DNA of 64,000 nt from Marinobacterium rhizophilum (GCF_024397915.1 NZ_CP073347.1:2170001-2234000), one strand, 5' to 3'; shown: positions 40,607 through 49,361, counted from the stretch's first letter. Notes: generated by a model not told the origin, from the letters alone. Made by a program: numbers and translations.

Positions 40607-41466
40607 TGCAGTAGCCAGCGCCAGCGGTTGATCAGCAGGGACAGGAAAATCAGCGAACAGCCAAAGAGTTGCTGCAGGCTCATCTGTTCCTGCAGCCAGA
40701 GCATGGCCAGCAAGGCCGTCCACACCGGCTCCAGCGTCATGATGATAGCGGCGTGACTGGCGGACGCCATTCCCTGGGCCTTGATCTGCAGGAAAAACCG
40801 CAGACTGGTAGCAATCAGGATGCTGGCCAGGAGCCAGCCAATGCCACGCCAGCTGATCGATGCACTCCAGGATTCGCTGAGCCCCGATGCCAGCAATGCG
40901 ATCAGCCCTACGACACCGAGCTGGATACCCGTGAGCGCAACCGGCGGAATACTCAGCGCATAGCGGCTGTTCAGGTTGAAGTGCAGTGCCAGTATCACCG
41001 CCGCTGCGGCAAAGTAGCCATCAGAGGCCGCTATGCTCAACCCTGACTCCAGCGACAGGCTGCCCAGCCCAAGGGTCGCCACCAGCAGGGCCAGCCAGGT
41101 ACTCGCCGTCGGTTTCTGGCGGAAAAACAACCAGCCCAGCACCGGTACCAGCACCACACTCAAACTGGAAATAAAGGCACCGACGCCCAGCTGGTCGGTC
41201 TTGGATAGCCCCAGAATCCAGCACAGCATGGCAAGTCCCATCACCACCCCGGTAGCACCGGCCCGGCGCCAGGCCCGGGGCGGCAACCGGCGCACCTGGT
41301 GCCACCCCAGCCCCCCCACCAGCAGCCCTGCCAGTAAAAACCGCACCCCGATAAAGCCCAGCGGCGGCATCTCGCTCAACGCCTCATGGGAAAACATCCA
41401 TCCCATGGCCGCCAGCAAGGTGACCAGCAGCATCAGCAAATCAGCCTGCAGGCTTTTGCCCATCAT
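40585..41466 (-). CDS. EamA/DMT-family transporter
   Basis: 293 residues and about ten helices in two EamA halves (SHEALSEMPPLGFIGVRFLLAG in the first, SHAAIIMTLEPVWTALLAMLWLQE in the second). These are inner-membrane exporters of metabolites, often amino acids or nucleobases; the substrate is not readable. Divergent from a RutR-like TetR regulator with 162 bases between them, so the regulator may control it. Confidence 0.88.
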   Translation of the reverse strand: MMGKSLQADLLMLLVTLLAAMGWMFSHEALSEMPPLGFIGVRFLLAGLLVGGLGWHQVRRLPPRAWRRAGATGVVMGLAMLCWILGLSKTDQLGVGAFISSLSVVLVPVLGWLFFRQKPTASTWLALLVATLGLGSLSLESGLSIAASDGYFAAAAVILALHFNLNSRYALSIPPVALTGIQLGVVGLIALLASGLSESWSASISWRGIGWLLASILIATSLRFFLQIKAQGMASASHAAIIMTLEPVWTALLAMLWLQEQMSLQQLFGCSLIFLSLLINRWRWLLHRPKPGA

Positions 41467-41605
41467 TGAATGTCCATCCCTAGCCCGTTATCTGATTGGA
41501 AAAATGCTGTACGCCGGACCCGCTACAGCCGCACGGAAGACACGCCGGACGCCTGTCCAAAGGAGTCCCCGCAACACAGCCTGATCCCTTATAATGGCCT
41601 CATCG

Positions 41606-41622
41606 TTCAGACCAAAAGGTTC
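41606..41622. promoter_or_regulatory. Candidate operator of the TetR/EamA intergenic region
   Basis: CAGACCAAAAGGTTCA has an ACC-AAAA-GGT core resembling the TTGACCA-TGGTCAA symmetry of RutR operators. It lies 11-17 bases after a TATAAT at 41590-41595, i.e. around the likely start site of the tetR gene. Confidence 0.4.
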
Positions 41623-41628
41623 ACAGGC

Positions 41629-42309
41629 ATGCAGTTCGAAGTGAATGCTCACAGTGCAGACAAACCCGCCGGGCGCATTCGGCAGCAAAACGAAAAACTG
41701 ATCATCAGTGCCGCCGAGCAGGAGTTCTCCTGCCATGGGTTCAAGGGCACCAGCATGCAAAGGGTTGCCGATCGCGCGGGCCTGCCAAAAGCCAATATCC
41801 ACTATTATTTCAGCAACAAGCTGGGGCTTTACCATGCCGTGCTGGCCAACATTATCGACCTCTGGGACAGCACCTTCAACGAGCTGAGCGCAGAAGATGA
41901 CCCCGCAATCGTCCTGCCACGCTATATTGCCGCCAAAATCGAATTCTCCCGGCAATACCCGCTGGCGTCGCGCATCTTTGCGATGGAAATTCTGAGTGGC
42001 GGCCCCCACCTGAGCGCATTTTTCAAGCAGGACTACCGCAGCTGGTTCAAACAGCGGGCCGCGGTTTTTGAGCACTGGATTGACGCCGGCAAGATGAGCC
42101 CCGTAGACCCGGCCCACCTTATATTCCTGCTCTGGGGGTCCACCCAGCACTATGCCGACTTTGCCGTGCAGATTGAAGCGGCCCTCGGGGAGGAATCACT
42201 GGGGCCGGAAGTCTACGAAACGGCCACCCGGACGCTGACCGACATTATTTTGCGCGGCTGTGGCATACGGCTGGAGAACCAAGACACAGAGCCCTGCGCA
42301 ATCGTTTGA
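41629..42309 (+). CDS. TetR-family regulator, RutR-like
   Basis: 226 residues from ATG 41629; upstream in-frame sequence is non-coding. The HTH is ISAAEQEFSCHGFKGTSMQRVADRAGLPKANIHYYFSNKLGLYHAV (residues about 25-70). The C-terminal LIFLLWGSTQHYADFAVQIEAAL closely follows RutR, the E. coli regulator of pyrimidine and purine metabolism that senses uracil/thymine. Ligand here may be a nucleobase; purine salvage genes lie about 4 kb downstream. Confidence 0.85.
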   Translation: MQFEVNAHSADKPAGRIRQQNEKLIISAAEQEFSCHGFKGTSMQRVADRAGLPKANIHYYFSNKLGLYHAVLANIIDLWDSTFNELSAEDDPAIVLPRYIAAKIEFSRQYPLASRIFAMEILSGGPHLSAFFKQDYRSWFKQRAAVFEHWIDAGKMSPVDPAHLIFLLWGSTQHYADFAVQIEAALGEESLGPEVYETATRTLTDIILRGCGIRLENQDTEPCAIV

Positions 42310-42342
42310 ACCCAAAAGACTGTGCAGACACAAGGCCGCACC

Positions 42343-43611
42343 TTAAACGGCACCGGCGCTGACCACCTGGTTGCGCCCCTGGTGCTTGGCACGGTAGAGC
42401 GCCTCATCAGCGTGCTGTATTAGCATATCCGGGCGCGCATCCTTGCTCGGGATGGTACAGGCCACCCCCATACTGATGGTCACCAGATCACTGACCCGGG
42501 ACTCGGTATGGGCAATGCCCAGCGCCATGACCGCCTCGCGCATCTGTTCGGCCAGCATGCAGGCTTCCTGCAGCCCAATGCCCGGCAGAATAATGGCAAA
42601 CTCCTCGCCGCCAAAGCGGGTTACCGCATCGCCCGCCCGCCTGGCATGCAGGTCCAGTGTGCTGGCCACCGCCTTCAAGCAATCATCCCCCATCAGGTGA
42701 CCATAGCGATCATTGAAATCCTTGAAGTAATCAATATCGCAGATAATCAGCGACAGCACCGACTGTACGCGCAGGGCACGACTCCACTCCTCGGTAAAGT
42801 GCTCGTCGAAATAGCGCCGGTTCGGTATTTCAGTCAGTCCATCGATGGATGAAAGCGCGTACAGTTTCTCGGCCAGAGATTCGGCGCGCTGTTTTTGCGC
42901 CCGCAGCTGCTGCTCAGTCCGGCTGCGCATTTCAATATCCTCGCGCAGCTGCTCATTCAATTTGAGCACCTGACGCTGCTCCTGGCGCAACTCGCGCAAC
43001 AGCTGCTCATTGACCACACTGCTGGCCACGAAGCCCTCAAAAATATCCGCTATACGGTAAATGGAGCGTAACGAGAATACGAAAAATCCCACGCACACCA
43101 GCCCCATCGCGATCTTCTGCGGCTCAAGTGAAATCAGCAGCACCAGTGACAGCGGCAGCAGCGTAATGGCGGAAAAGATCAGAAACATCCGGGGCGATAC
43201 CGATGCGGTGCTCACCACGCTGCCAGCCACCATCCCGGCCAGGCACACGTAAATAAAAGCCGCATCGGCGAAGGGCAGGCTGTACTCGACATAAAGGCCA
43301 ACGATTGCCCATGTCAGGGCGGCGGCAACGAAGCCTGCGACATGCAGATGGCGCCAGCTGGCGGACTCAACCGCCTTGCCATTCTGACGCCTGCGCCAGG
43401 CGGCGAAACACAGATACAGTGCCAGACGTGACAGAATCACCAGCGCGGCCACCAGCATCCAGTACAGATAGAACCTCTGCTGCGTGAGCCACCAGTAGTA
43501 GCCCCCGGCACAGGCGGACACAAAGGCTCCCCCGCACAGGGCAACCGGCGTTTGCTCATGCTGAGCCTCCAGTAGCTTCCTGCGCAGACAGCGGGCGTCC
43601 AGCGGACTCAT
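42343..43611 (-). CDS. Membrane diguanylate cyclase (GGEEF)
   Basis: 422 residues. Six or so helices up to about residue 190 form an unnamed membrane sensor. A coiled-coil linker (residues about 195-255, ELRQEQRQVLKLNEQLREDIEM) and a GGDEF domain with SIDGLTEIPNRRYFDEHF, ICDIDYFKDFNDRYGH and an active GGEEF follow. An RAGD I-site stands five residues before GGEEF, so feedback inhibition is expected. Divergent from hmp with 235 bases between. Confidence 0.92.
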   Translation of the reverse strand: MSPLDARCLRRKLLEAQHEQTPVALCGGAFVSACAGGYYWWLTQQRFYLYWMLVAALVILSRLALYLCFAAWRRRQNGKAVESASWRHLHVAGFVAAALTWAIVGLYVEYSLPFADAAFIYVCLAGMVAGSVVSTASVSPRMFLIFSAITLLPLSLVLLISLEPQKIAMGLVCVGFFVFSLRSIYRIADIFEGFVASSVVNEQLLRELRQEQRQVLKLNEQLREDIEMRSRTEQQLRAQKQRAESLAEKLYALSSIDGLTEIPNRRYFDEHFTEEWSRALRVQSVLSLIICDIDYFKDFNDRYGHLMGDDCLKAVASTLDLHARRAGDAVTRFGGEEFAIILPGIGLQEACMLAEQMREAVMALGIAHTESRVSDLVTISMGVACTIPSKDARPDMLIQHADEALYRAKHQGRNQVVSAGAV

Positions 43612-43772
43612 CGGCTATCAACCTCCAGATGGGTGCGGGGCAAACCTAAAGCCAAAACCTAACCATAGGATAGCTTCAGAGCCCCAGCGCTCTGTTGACC
43701 ATAGACCTTAATTTGTACGGCTGTCACCTTTAAGCGACAAATCCGCTGCGTCAACTCGACCAATGGCCTGTC

Positions 43773-43800
43773 TTGACTTCCTAAAACATATATAGATAAT
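43773..43800 (+). promoter_or_regulatory. hmp: Candidate hmp promoter
   Basis: TTGACT (43773-43778) and GATAAT (43795-43800) with a 16-base spacer, about 46 bases before the hmp ATG. Confidence 0.55.
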
Positions 43801-43819
43801 ACATTTTAAAACATGTATT
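43798..43819. promoter_or_regulatory. hmp: AT-rich palindrome overlapping the hmp -10 (NsrR-like)
   Basis: AATACAT and ATGTATT flank an 8-base AT-rich centre. Position over the -10 and AT-rich 11-1-11-like symmetry fit an NsrR-type nitric-oxide-responsive repressor site. The exact NsrR consensus is not fully matched, and no nsrR gene is in the window. Confidence 0.5.
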
Positions 43820-43846
43820 CAATTCGCACCTTAAAGGAACCTTAGC

Positions 43847-45052
43847 ATGCTACAGCCCGACCAGATCGCCACAGTTCAGGCCACCCTGCCATTGCTGGAG
43901 TCCGCAGGTCCTGCACTGACGGAGCACTTTTATGCCCGCATGTTCCGTGACAATCCCGAACTCAAGGATGTATTCAACCTCGCCCATCAGACATCAGGTG
44001 CGCAGCCTGTCGCCCTGTTTAACGCCATCCTGGCCTACGCCCGCCATTTGCATAATCCGGCAGTACTGAGCCAGGCCGTAGAACGCATTGCCCAGAAGCA
44101 CACCGGATTCCTGATCCGCCCGCAGCAGTACGCTATTGTCGGCCATCACCTGCTCGAAACCATCCGCGAGCTGGCGCCCGATGCAGCTACACCCGAGGTG
44201 CTGCACGCCTGGGAGCTGGCTTACGGGCAACTGGCACAGATATTCATTGACCGGGAAAGCGAAATCTACGACCAGGCCGCCAGCGCGGACGGCGGCTGGC
44301 GCGGCACCCGACGCTTTCGCCTGGTACACAAGACCGCGGAAAGCCAGCTGATCACGTCATTCGAGTTTGCCCCCGTCGACGGCAAGGCGGTCAGCGCGTT
44401 CAAGCCCGGCCAGTACCTGACAGTGTCCATCAGCCACCCCAGCCTAAAGCAGCACGAATACCGCCAGTACTCCCTTTCCGACGCCCCGAACGGACGCAGT
44501 TACCGTATCAGTGTCAAGCGGGAAGACAGGCCCGTACCCGGACAGGTATCCACCTACCTGCACGATGAGCTTCAAGTCGGTGACGAAATTGATCTGCTGC
44601 CACCGGCCGGTGACTTCTACCTGGAAGTGCAGAACGATGCCCCCGTGGTACTGCTGAGCGGCGGCGTGGGCCTGACACCCATGCTGAGCATGTTCAATAG
44701 CCTGGCGCAGGCCGACCACCCGGGGCCGGTTTACTTCCTGCACGGCTGCGAGAATGGCCGCCAGCACGCCTTTGCCCGGCACGTGGCAGACCTGTGCGAG
44801 GCCCGCGAATCGAGACACAGCTTCACCTGGTACCAGGCTCCGCTGGAAACCGACATCGCCGACCAGGACTATCAGGCCACCGGCCTGATGGACCTGGCGC
44901 CGCTGCGCGCTGCGCTTGATACAGAGCAGACCGAGTATTACTTCTGCGGCCCCCTGCCCTTCATGCAGGCCATTCACCGCCAACTGAAGGCTTGGGGTGT
45001 CGCCGACTGCCGTCTGCACTACGAGCTGTTCGGCCCGCACCAGGCGCTCTGA
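43847..45052 (+). CDS. hmp: Nitric oxide dioxygenase (flavohemoglobin)
   Basis: 401 residues. Converts NO and O2 to nitrate using NAD(P)H. Globin domain residues 1-138 with distal-side Tyr in EHFYARMF and proximal His in IAQKHTGFLI. FAD domain about 150-260 with EYRQYSLSDAP. NAD domain to the end with VVLLSGGVGLTPMLSM and YYFCGPLPFMQAI. Length equals the family norm (about 396-403). Protects against NO; the upstream palindrome suggests NO-dependent derepression. Confidence 0.97.
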   Translation: MLQPDQIATVQATLPLLESAGPALTEHFYARMFRDNPELKDVFNLAHQTSGAQPVALFNAILAYARHLHNPAVLSQAVERIAQKHTGFLIRPQQYAIVGHHLLETIRELAPDAATPEVLHAWELAYGQLAQIFIDRESEIYDQAASADGGWRGTRRFRLVHKTAESQLITSFEFAPVDGKAVSAFKPGQYLTVSISHPSLKQHEYRQYSLSDAPNGRSYRISVKREDRPVPGQVSTYLHDELQVGDEIDLLPPAGDFYLEVQNDAPVVLLSGGVGLTPMLSMFNSLAQADHPGPVYFLHGCENGRQHAFARHVADLCEARESRHSFTWYQAPLETDIADQDYQATGLMDLAPLRAALDTEQTEYYFCGPLPFMQAIHRQLKAWGVADCRLHYELFGPHQAL

Positions 45053-45113
45053 CAGAACGCCCGCTTGCGGACTTTTGTGGTGGTACGACACTGAGGTGCA
45101 AAGGAGGCTTCAT

Positions 45114-45140
45114 GCAGGGTCGTCGTGACGGCGACCCTGC
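45114..45140. terminator. Stem-loop between hmp and the convergent secreted-protein gene
   Basis: GCAGGGTCG pairs with CGACCCTGC around a 9-base loop, 61 bases after the hmp stop. No T-tract, so either a weak bidirectional terminator or an mRNA-end hairpin. Confidence 0.45.
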
Positions 45141-45175
45141 TCATCACACGAAGATCGAGGGCGGAATAAAGGCGA

Positions 45176-45796
45176 TCAGCGCGTGCCGGTGCTGGATTGA
45201 TACGCCTGCCACTCGTTTTTCCAGTGCGCATCGAGTTGCACCAGCAAGGGCCGCAGCACCGCCTTGTCCGCCTCGGACACCCTGGCCACTTCCTGTGCCA
45301 TCACGCCAATCTGTGCCACCCGGGTCTGAAACTGCGGCGGCATCATTGCCTGCAGGGCCGGATCCATGGTCTGCATGCTGCGGGCGAGCTCCAGAATCTG
45401 CGGATAGGCCGCCTCCGCCTTGAGCGCGGCATAACCCAGCAGTACCCGGTCCCCAACCCAGCTCCAGGACGTCGCATCGACGAAACGCCCGCTGCGCGCC
45501 AGCTGATCCAGCGCCCGGTACTGTGCCGGTTGCTCGCGCTGCAGAATATCCAGCCCGCGCGCATGGGGCCGAAAGGCTTCACCGGTAACAGGCTGTAATT
45601 CCCGGCGCAACCGCTGTCCCAGGGCAGGATCCAGCTGGTCGGCAAAGGCCCTGAGTTGCGGCATGAGCGCGACATAGGCCTGCGCCTGCTGCGAAGACAG
45701 ATCCTGCGCCTGGGCCGGCGTACCCAGCAGGCAGAGCAGGCCCAGTGTCACGGATACCCGACCGGTAAAACCCTTGAATGAAAATCGGCACAGCAT
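45176..45796 (-). CDS. Secreted protein of unknown function
   Basis: 206 residues from ATG 45796 (MLCRFSFKGFTGRVSV), chosen because a good signal peptide with an AQA cleavage site (LGLLCLLGTPAQAQ) starts there and GGAG lies nine bases upstream. The frame also runs open to 45925. The mature part is helical and rich in Leu, Ala and Gln (SSQQAQAYVALMPQLRAFADQ). It has no cysteine or catalytic motif I recognise. Possibly periplasmic; no operon partner. Function unknown. Confidence 0.7.
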   Translation of the reverse strand: MLCRFSFKGFTGRVSVTLGLLCLLGTPAQAQDLSSQQAQAYVALMPQLRAFADQLDPALGQRLRRELQPVTGEAFRPHARGLDILQREQPAQYRALDQLARSGRFVDATSWSWVGDRVLLGYAALKAEAAYPQILELARSMQTMDPALQAMMPPQFQTRVAQIGVMAQEVARVSEADKAVLRPLLVQLDAHWKNEWQAYQSSTGTR

Positions 45797-46148
45797 GGGA
45801 GGCAACTCCAGCAGAAAGTCAGCAGTATCGGGGGCCCAGTATGAACGCCACCTGAGCCTTGTGTACAGAAAGCGCAGGAGACGTCTCGCGATTACAGCCT
45901 TTCCTGTCCCGGCACCCTGCACCACTTGCCGCCGGGGCCTCGTCGCAGCATAATGCGCACTATCATGACATTTTTTGTATACAGCTTGCCGGCAGTATCC
46001 GCCGCAGACAACTGGCTGTAGACAGCGACGTCACCAGCGCGCATTCATCACTGGTGACAGTGGCGAAGGGTTCACGCCTAAAACAACCCGACCGGACTGG
46101 CAGCACCCTGTGGCGCTGTCGACGATCTCACTGTTTGAGGAAGTTAGC
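45797..46148. other. 352-base divergent control region before the 8-oxoguanine deaminase gene
   Basis: No gene that I can support. Contains TTGTATACA at 45975-45983, nine bases of the TTGTATACAA palindrome type used by many GntR-family repressors of purine and organic-acid genes. It is probably an operator for the deaminase transcript. Confidence 0.4.
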
Positions 46149-47516
46149 ATGAACCCACGTCTATGGATCAAGTCTCCGCTGGCCATCTACACCGGCACCC
46201 ATCAGGATGCCCGCGGTGGCGTCGTGATCGAAGGCAACCGTATCGTTGAACTGGTTGGCGCCGGGCAACAGCCATCCCACCCCTGCCAGCAAACCTATGA
46301 CGCCGGCGAGCAGGTCGTCATTCCCGGGCTGATCAACACGCACCACCACTTTTACCAGACCCTGACCCGCGCCTATCCGGATGCCCTGAACAAGGAGCTG
46401 TTTCCCTGGCTCAAGAGCCTCTACGGCGTCTGGGCACACCTGGAGCCGGAAATGCATGCGCTGGCCACCCGGCTGGCACTGACCGAGCTGCTGCTGTCCG
46501 GTTGCACCACCGCGGCCGATCATCACTACCTGTTTCCCGCCGGCATGGAGCAGGCCATTGATATTCAGGTAGAAGAAGCCCGTGCGCTCGGCATCCGGGC
46601 CGTGCTGACCCGCGGCTCCATGAGCCTGGGCGAGAAGGATGGCGGCCTGCCGCCCCAAAGTACCGTGCAGACTGAAGAGCAGATCCTGCTCGACAGCGAG
46701 CGGCTGATCAATCGCTACCACGAACGTGGCGACGGCGCCCAGATCCAGATCGCCCTGGCACCCTGCTCGCCCTTCTCGGTGACCACCGACATCATGCGCG
46801 AAAGCGCGGTACTGGCTGAAAAACACGATGTGCGGCTGCATACCCACCTGGCCGAAACCCTGGACGAAGAGGCCTTCTGCCAGCAACGCTTTGGCATGCG
46901 CACCGTGGATTACCTCGACAGTGTCGGCTGGCTGTCGTCACGCACCTGGCTGGCCCACGGCATTCATTTCGATGACCGGGAAATCCAGCGCCTGGGCACC
47001 GCCGGCGTCGGCATCTGCCACTGCCCGAGTTCCAACATGATGCTGGCCTCCGGTATCTGTCGCAATAACGAGCTCGAAGCCGCGGGTTCCCCCGTCGGCC
47101 TGGGGGTCGATGGTTCAGCCTCCAACGATGGCTCCAACATGATCAATGAAGTGCGCCAGGCGCTCTACCTGCAGCGCCTGCGTTACGGCGCCTCCAGGGT
47201 CACCCACTTCGATGCCTATCGCTGGGCCACTGCAGGTTCGGCCCGGGTACTGGGGCGGGACGATATCGGTACTCTGGCCGTCGGCAAGCAGGCGGACCTG
47301 GCCCTGTTCCGGCTCGACGAGCTGCGCTTTTCCGGTAGCCACGATCCGCTGGCCGCCCTGCTGCTGTGCGGCGCCCAGCAGGCAGACCGCGTGATGGTGG
47401 CCGGCGACTGGAAGGTGATCGACGGCACCCTGCCGGGCCAGGACTTGCAGCAGCTGATGGCCCAGCACCGTCAGGCGGCCCTGCGCCTGGCTGAAAAAGC
47501 CATGGCGCATCGCTGA
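46149..47516 (+). CDS. 8-oxoguanine deaminase
   Basis: 455 residues from ATG 46149 (MNPRLWIKSPLAIYTG); the frame opens earlier but similarity begins here. Amidohydrolase that should convert 8-oxoguanine to urate. Metal and substrate motifs: PGLINTHHHFYQTLTRA, SGCTTAADHHYLFPAG, LHTHLAETLDEE, WLAHGIHF and GVDGSASNDGSNM. The run is close to the Pseudomonas 8-oxoguanine deaminase (PA0142 type) I remember. Its last 12 codons are duplicated immediately downstream. Confidence 0.9.
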   Translation: MNPRLWIKSPLAIYTGTHQDARGGVVIEGNRIVELVGAGQQPSHPCQQTYDAGEQVVIPGLINTHHHFYQTLTRAYPDALNKELFPWLKSLYGVWAHLEPEMHALATRLALTELLLSGCTTAADHHYLFPAGMEQAIDIQVEEARALGIRAVLTRGSMSLGEKDGGLPPQSTVQTEEQILLDSERLINRYHERGDGAQIQIALAPCSPFSVTTDIMRESAVLAEKHDVRLHTHLAETLDEEAFCQQRFGMRTVDYLDSVGWLSSRTWLAHGIHFDDREIQRLGTAGVGICHCPSSNMMLASGICRNNELEAAGSPVGLGVDGSASNDGSNMINEVRQALYLQRLRYGASRVTHFDAYRWATAGSARVLGRDDIGTLAVGKQADLALFRLDELRFSGSHDPLAALLLCGAQQADRVMVAGDWKVIDGTLPGQDLQQLMAQHRQAALRLAEKAMAHR

Positions 47517-47564
47517 CAACGCCCCTGCGCCTGGCCGAAAAAAACCTGACGTATCGCTGATAAC
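47477..47564 (+). repeat. 44-bp tandem duplication of the 8-oxoguanine deaminase 3' end
   Basis: Unit 1 (47477-47520) ends the gene as ALRLAEKAMAHR-stop; unit 2 (47521-47564) would read PLRLAEKNLTYR-stop. By eye 36 of 44 positions agree, including the CTGCGCCTGG core and ATCGCTGA at the end. The second unit is out of frame with the gene and lies after its stop. Confidence 0.85.
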
Positions 47565-47611
47565 GGACGCTGGAGCGGCCTGACCGCTTCAGCCCGGCAC
47601 TCAGACCTCGC

Positions 47612-47640
47612 TTAGCAAAGCCTGACTAATCGGTTATGAT
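47612..47640 (+). promoter_or_regulatory. gpt: Candidate gpt promoter
   Basis: TTAGCA (47612-47617) and TATGAT (47635-47640) with a 17-base spacer, 61 bases before the gpt ATG. The phosphoribosyltransferase could therefore be expressed apart from the deaminase. Confidence 0.5.
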
Positions 47641-47701
47641 TCCGCCATCGCCGCGCCCGCGAGTCGATGGCCGGCACCCAATTGATCAGGAGAACAGACA
47701 C

Positions 47702-48199
47702 ATGGCTTCAGTGCCTTACCGCAAAGACTTCCCGGTATCCTGGGAGGAATTGCACCGCAATGCCCGCGCGCTGTCCTGGCGCCTGCTGGAACTGGGCCCC
47801 TGGAAAGGCATTATCGCCATCACCCGTGGCGGCATGGTACCGGCAGCCATTCTGGCGCGCGAACTCGATATACGCCTGATCGATACCATCTGCGTCACCA
47901 GCTACGACAAGAGCACGGGCAGTGGCGGGGCCGCCATGGTGCGCGGTGACCTCAACATTATCAAAAGCGTTGAGGGTGACGGCGAAGGCATGATCCTGGT
48001 CGATGACCTGGTTGATACCGGCAAGACCGCCCAGTGCGTGCGGGATCTGCTGCCAAAAGCCCACTTCGCCACCATCTACGCCAAGCCCGCCGGCAAGCCG
48101 CTGGTCGACACCTTTATTACCGAGGTCAGCCAGGACACCTGGATTCGCTTCCCCTGGGACATGGACTACGCCTTCGCGCCCCCCATGGCCGACCGTTAA
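47702..48199 (+). CDS. gpt: Xanthine-guanine phosphoribosyltransferase
   Basis: 165 residues from ATG 47702 with AGGAG upstream. Transfers phosphoribose from PRPP to xanthine, guanine or hypoxanthine. The PRPP-binding motif is MILVDDLVDTGKTA, and the N-terminal ITRGGMVPAAILARELDIRLIDT is characteristic of Gpt. E. coli Gpt is 152 residues. It is placed between two base deaminases, which supply its substrates. Confidence 0.93.
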   Translation: MASVPYRKDFPVSWEELHRNARALSWRLLELGPWKGIIAITRGGMVPAAILARELDIRLIDTICVTSYDKSTGSGGAAMVRGDLNIIKSVEGDGEGMILVDDLVDTGKTAQCVRDLLPKAHFATIYAKPAGKPLVDTFITEVSQDTWIRFPWDMDYAFAPPMADR

Positions 48200-48332
48200 G
48201 CTGCTCAGGCCATTTCCTCATTCGCGCCAGCGCCCGAGCTGGCATCCCGACTCCTTTTCAGGTTAACTCAAAGTGGTACTGCGCCCGCGAATTGCGCCGC
48301 AGTATCGCACCTGTACAAAGGAGATCACGGCC

Positions 48333-49343
48333 ATGGAACACTTTCTCAACAGCCTGCCCAAAGCCGAACTGCACATCCACCTGGAGGGCAGTCTCGAGCC
48401 CGAGCTGATGTTCGAACTGGCACGGCGCAATAACATCGAGCTGCCCTACGACACCGTTGACCAGATCCGCGGCGCCTACAACTTTGGCAACCTGCAGGAC
48501 TTTCTCGATCTCTATTACCAGGGCGCCGGGGTCTTGCAAACCGAGCAGGATTTCTACGACCTGACCTGGGCCTACCTCAAGCAGTGCGAAGCCCAGAACG
48601 TGATCCATACCGAACCCTTCTTCGACCCGCAGACCCACTGCGCCCGCGGCATCGACATGGGCACGGTGATCCGCGGCATTGACCGGGCACTGCAGCATGG
48701 CCGCGAGCAGCTGGGCATCAGCAGCCGGCTGATTCTGTGCTTCCTGCGCCACCTGAGCGAAGATGACGCCGCCCGCACCCTGGAACAGGCCCTGCCCTAT
48801 CGCGAACACTTCGTGGCCGTTGGCCTGGACAGCTCGGAAACAGGCCACCCGCCCGCCAAGTTTCAGCGCGTGTTCGACCAGGCCCGCCGACAGGGCCTGC
48901 TCTGCGTCGCCCACGCCGGCGAAGAAGGGCCACCGGAATACATCTGGCAGGCGCTGGACCTGCTGCGGGTCGCCCGTATCGATCATGGCGTGCGGGCCAG
49001 CGAGGACCCGGCGCTGATCGAACGCCTGGCACGCGAGCAGATTCCCCTGACCGTTTGCCCGCTGTCCAATGTGCGCCTGCGGGTGTTCGATCGAATGCGG
49101 GATCACAATGTGCTGCAACTGCTGCAACAGGGGCTGCGCGTGACCATCAATTCCGATGATCCGGCCTACTTCGGCGGCTATATGGAGGAAAACTTTTTGG
49201 CGCTGCACCAGGGCCTGTCACTGACCCGCGCCCAGGCCGTCAGACTCAGTCGCAATGCCTTTGACAGTGCCTTTGTCAGCGATGAAGAAAAGGCGGCCCT
49301 GCATGCCCGCCTTGACGCCTTTGTGAGTGAATACCCGGGGTAG
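48333..49343 (+). CDS. Adenine deaminase (adenosine-deaminase-like family)
   Basis: 336 residues from ATG 48333 with AAAGGAG upstream. Converts adenine to hypoxanthine. The N-terminal KAELHIHLEGSLEPELMF is the adenine-specific variant (adenosine deaminases have HxHxDG). Other sites: HTEPFFDPQTH, AHAGEEGPPEYIW, IDHGVRA and the metal Asp in INSDDPAYFGGYM. Closely resembles the Pseudomonas PA0148-type enzyme shown to act on adenine rather than adenosine. Follows gpt by 133 bases, converges on polB 18 bases away. Confidence 0.92.
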   Translation: MEHFLNSLPKAELHIHLEGSLEPELMFELARRNNIELPYDTVDQIRGAYNFGNLQDFLDLYYQGAGVLQTEQDFYDLTWAYLKQCEAQNVIHTEPFFDPQTHCARGIDMGTVIRGIDRALQHGREQLGISSRLILCFLRHLSEDDAARTLEQALPYREHFVAVGLDSSETGHPPAKFQRVFDQARRQGLLCVAHAGEEGPPEYIWQALDLLRVARIDHGVRASEDPALIERLAREQIPLTVCPLSNVRLRVFDRMRDHNVLQLLQQGLRVTINSDDPAYFGGYMEENFLALHQGLSLTRAQAVRLSRNAFDSAFVSDEEKAALHARLDAFVSEYPG

Positions 49344-49361
49344 ACGGCGAGTAACGTCCTG

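Noticed and set aside
45112..45423. Possible small gene with AAAGGAGG and ATG after hmp
   Set aside because: Good ribosome-binding sequence, but the frame runs antisense through the secreted-protein gene, gives a Pro/Arg/Ala-rich product and includes a hairpin at its start.
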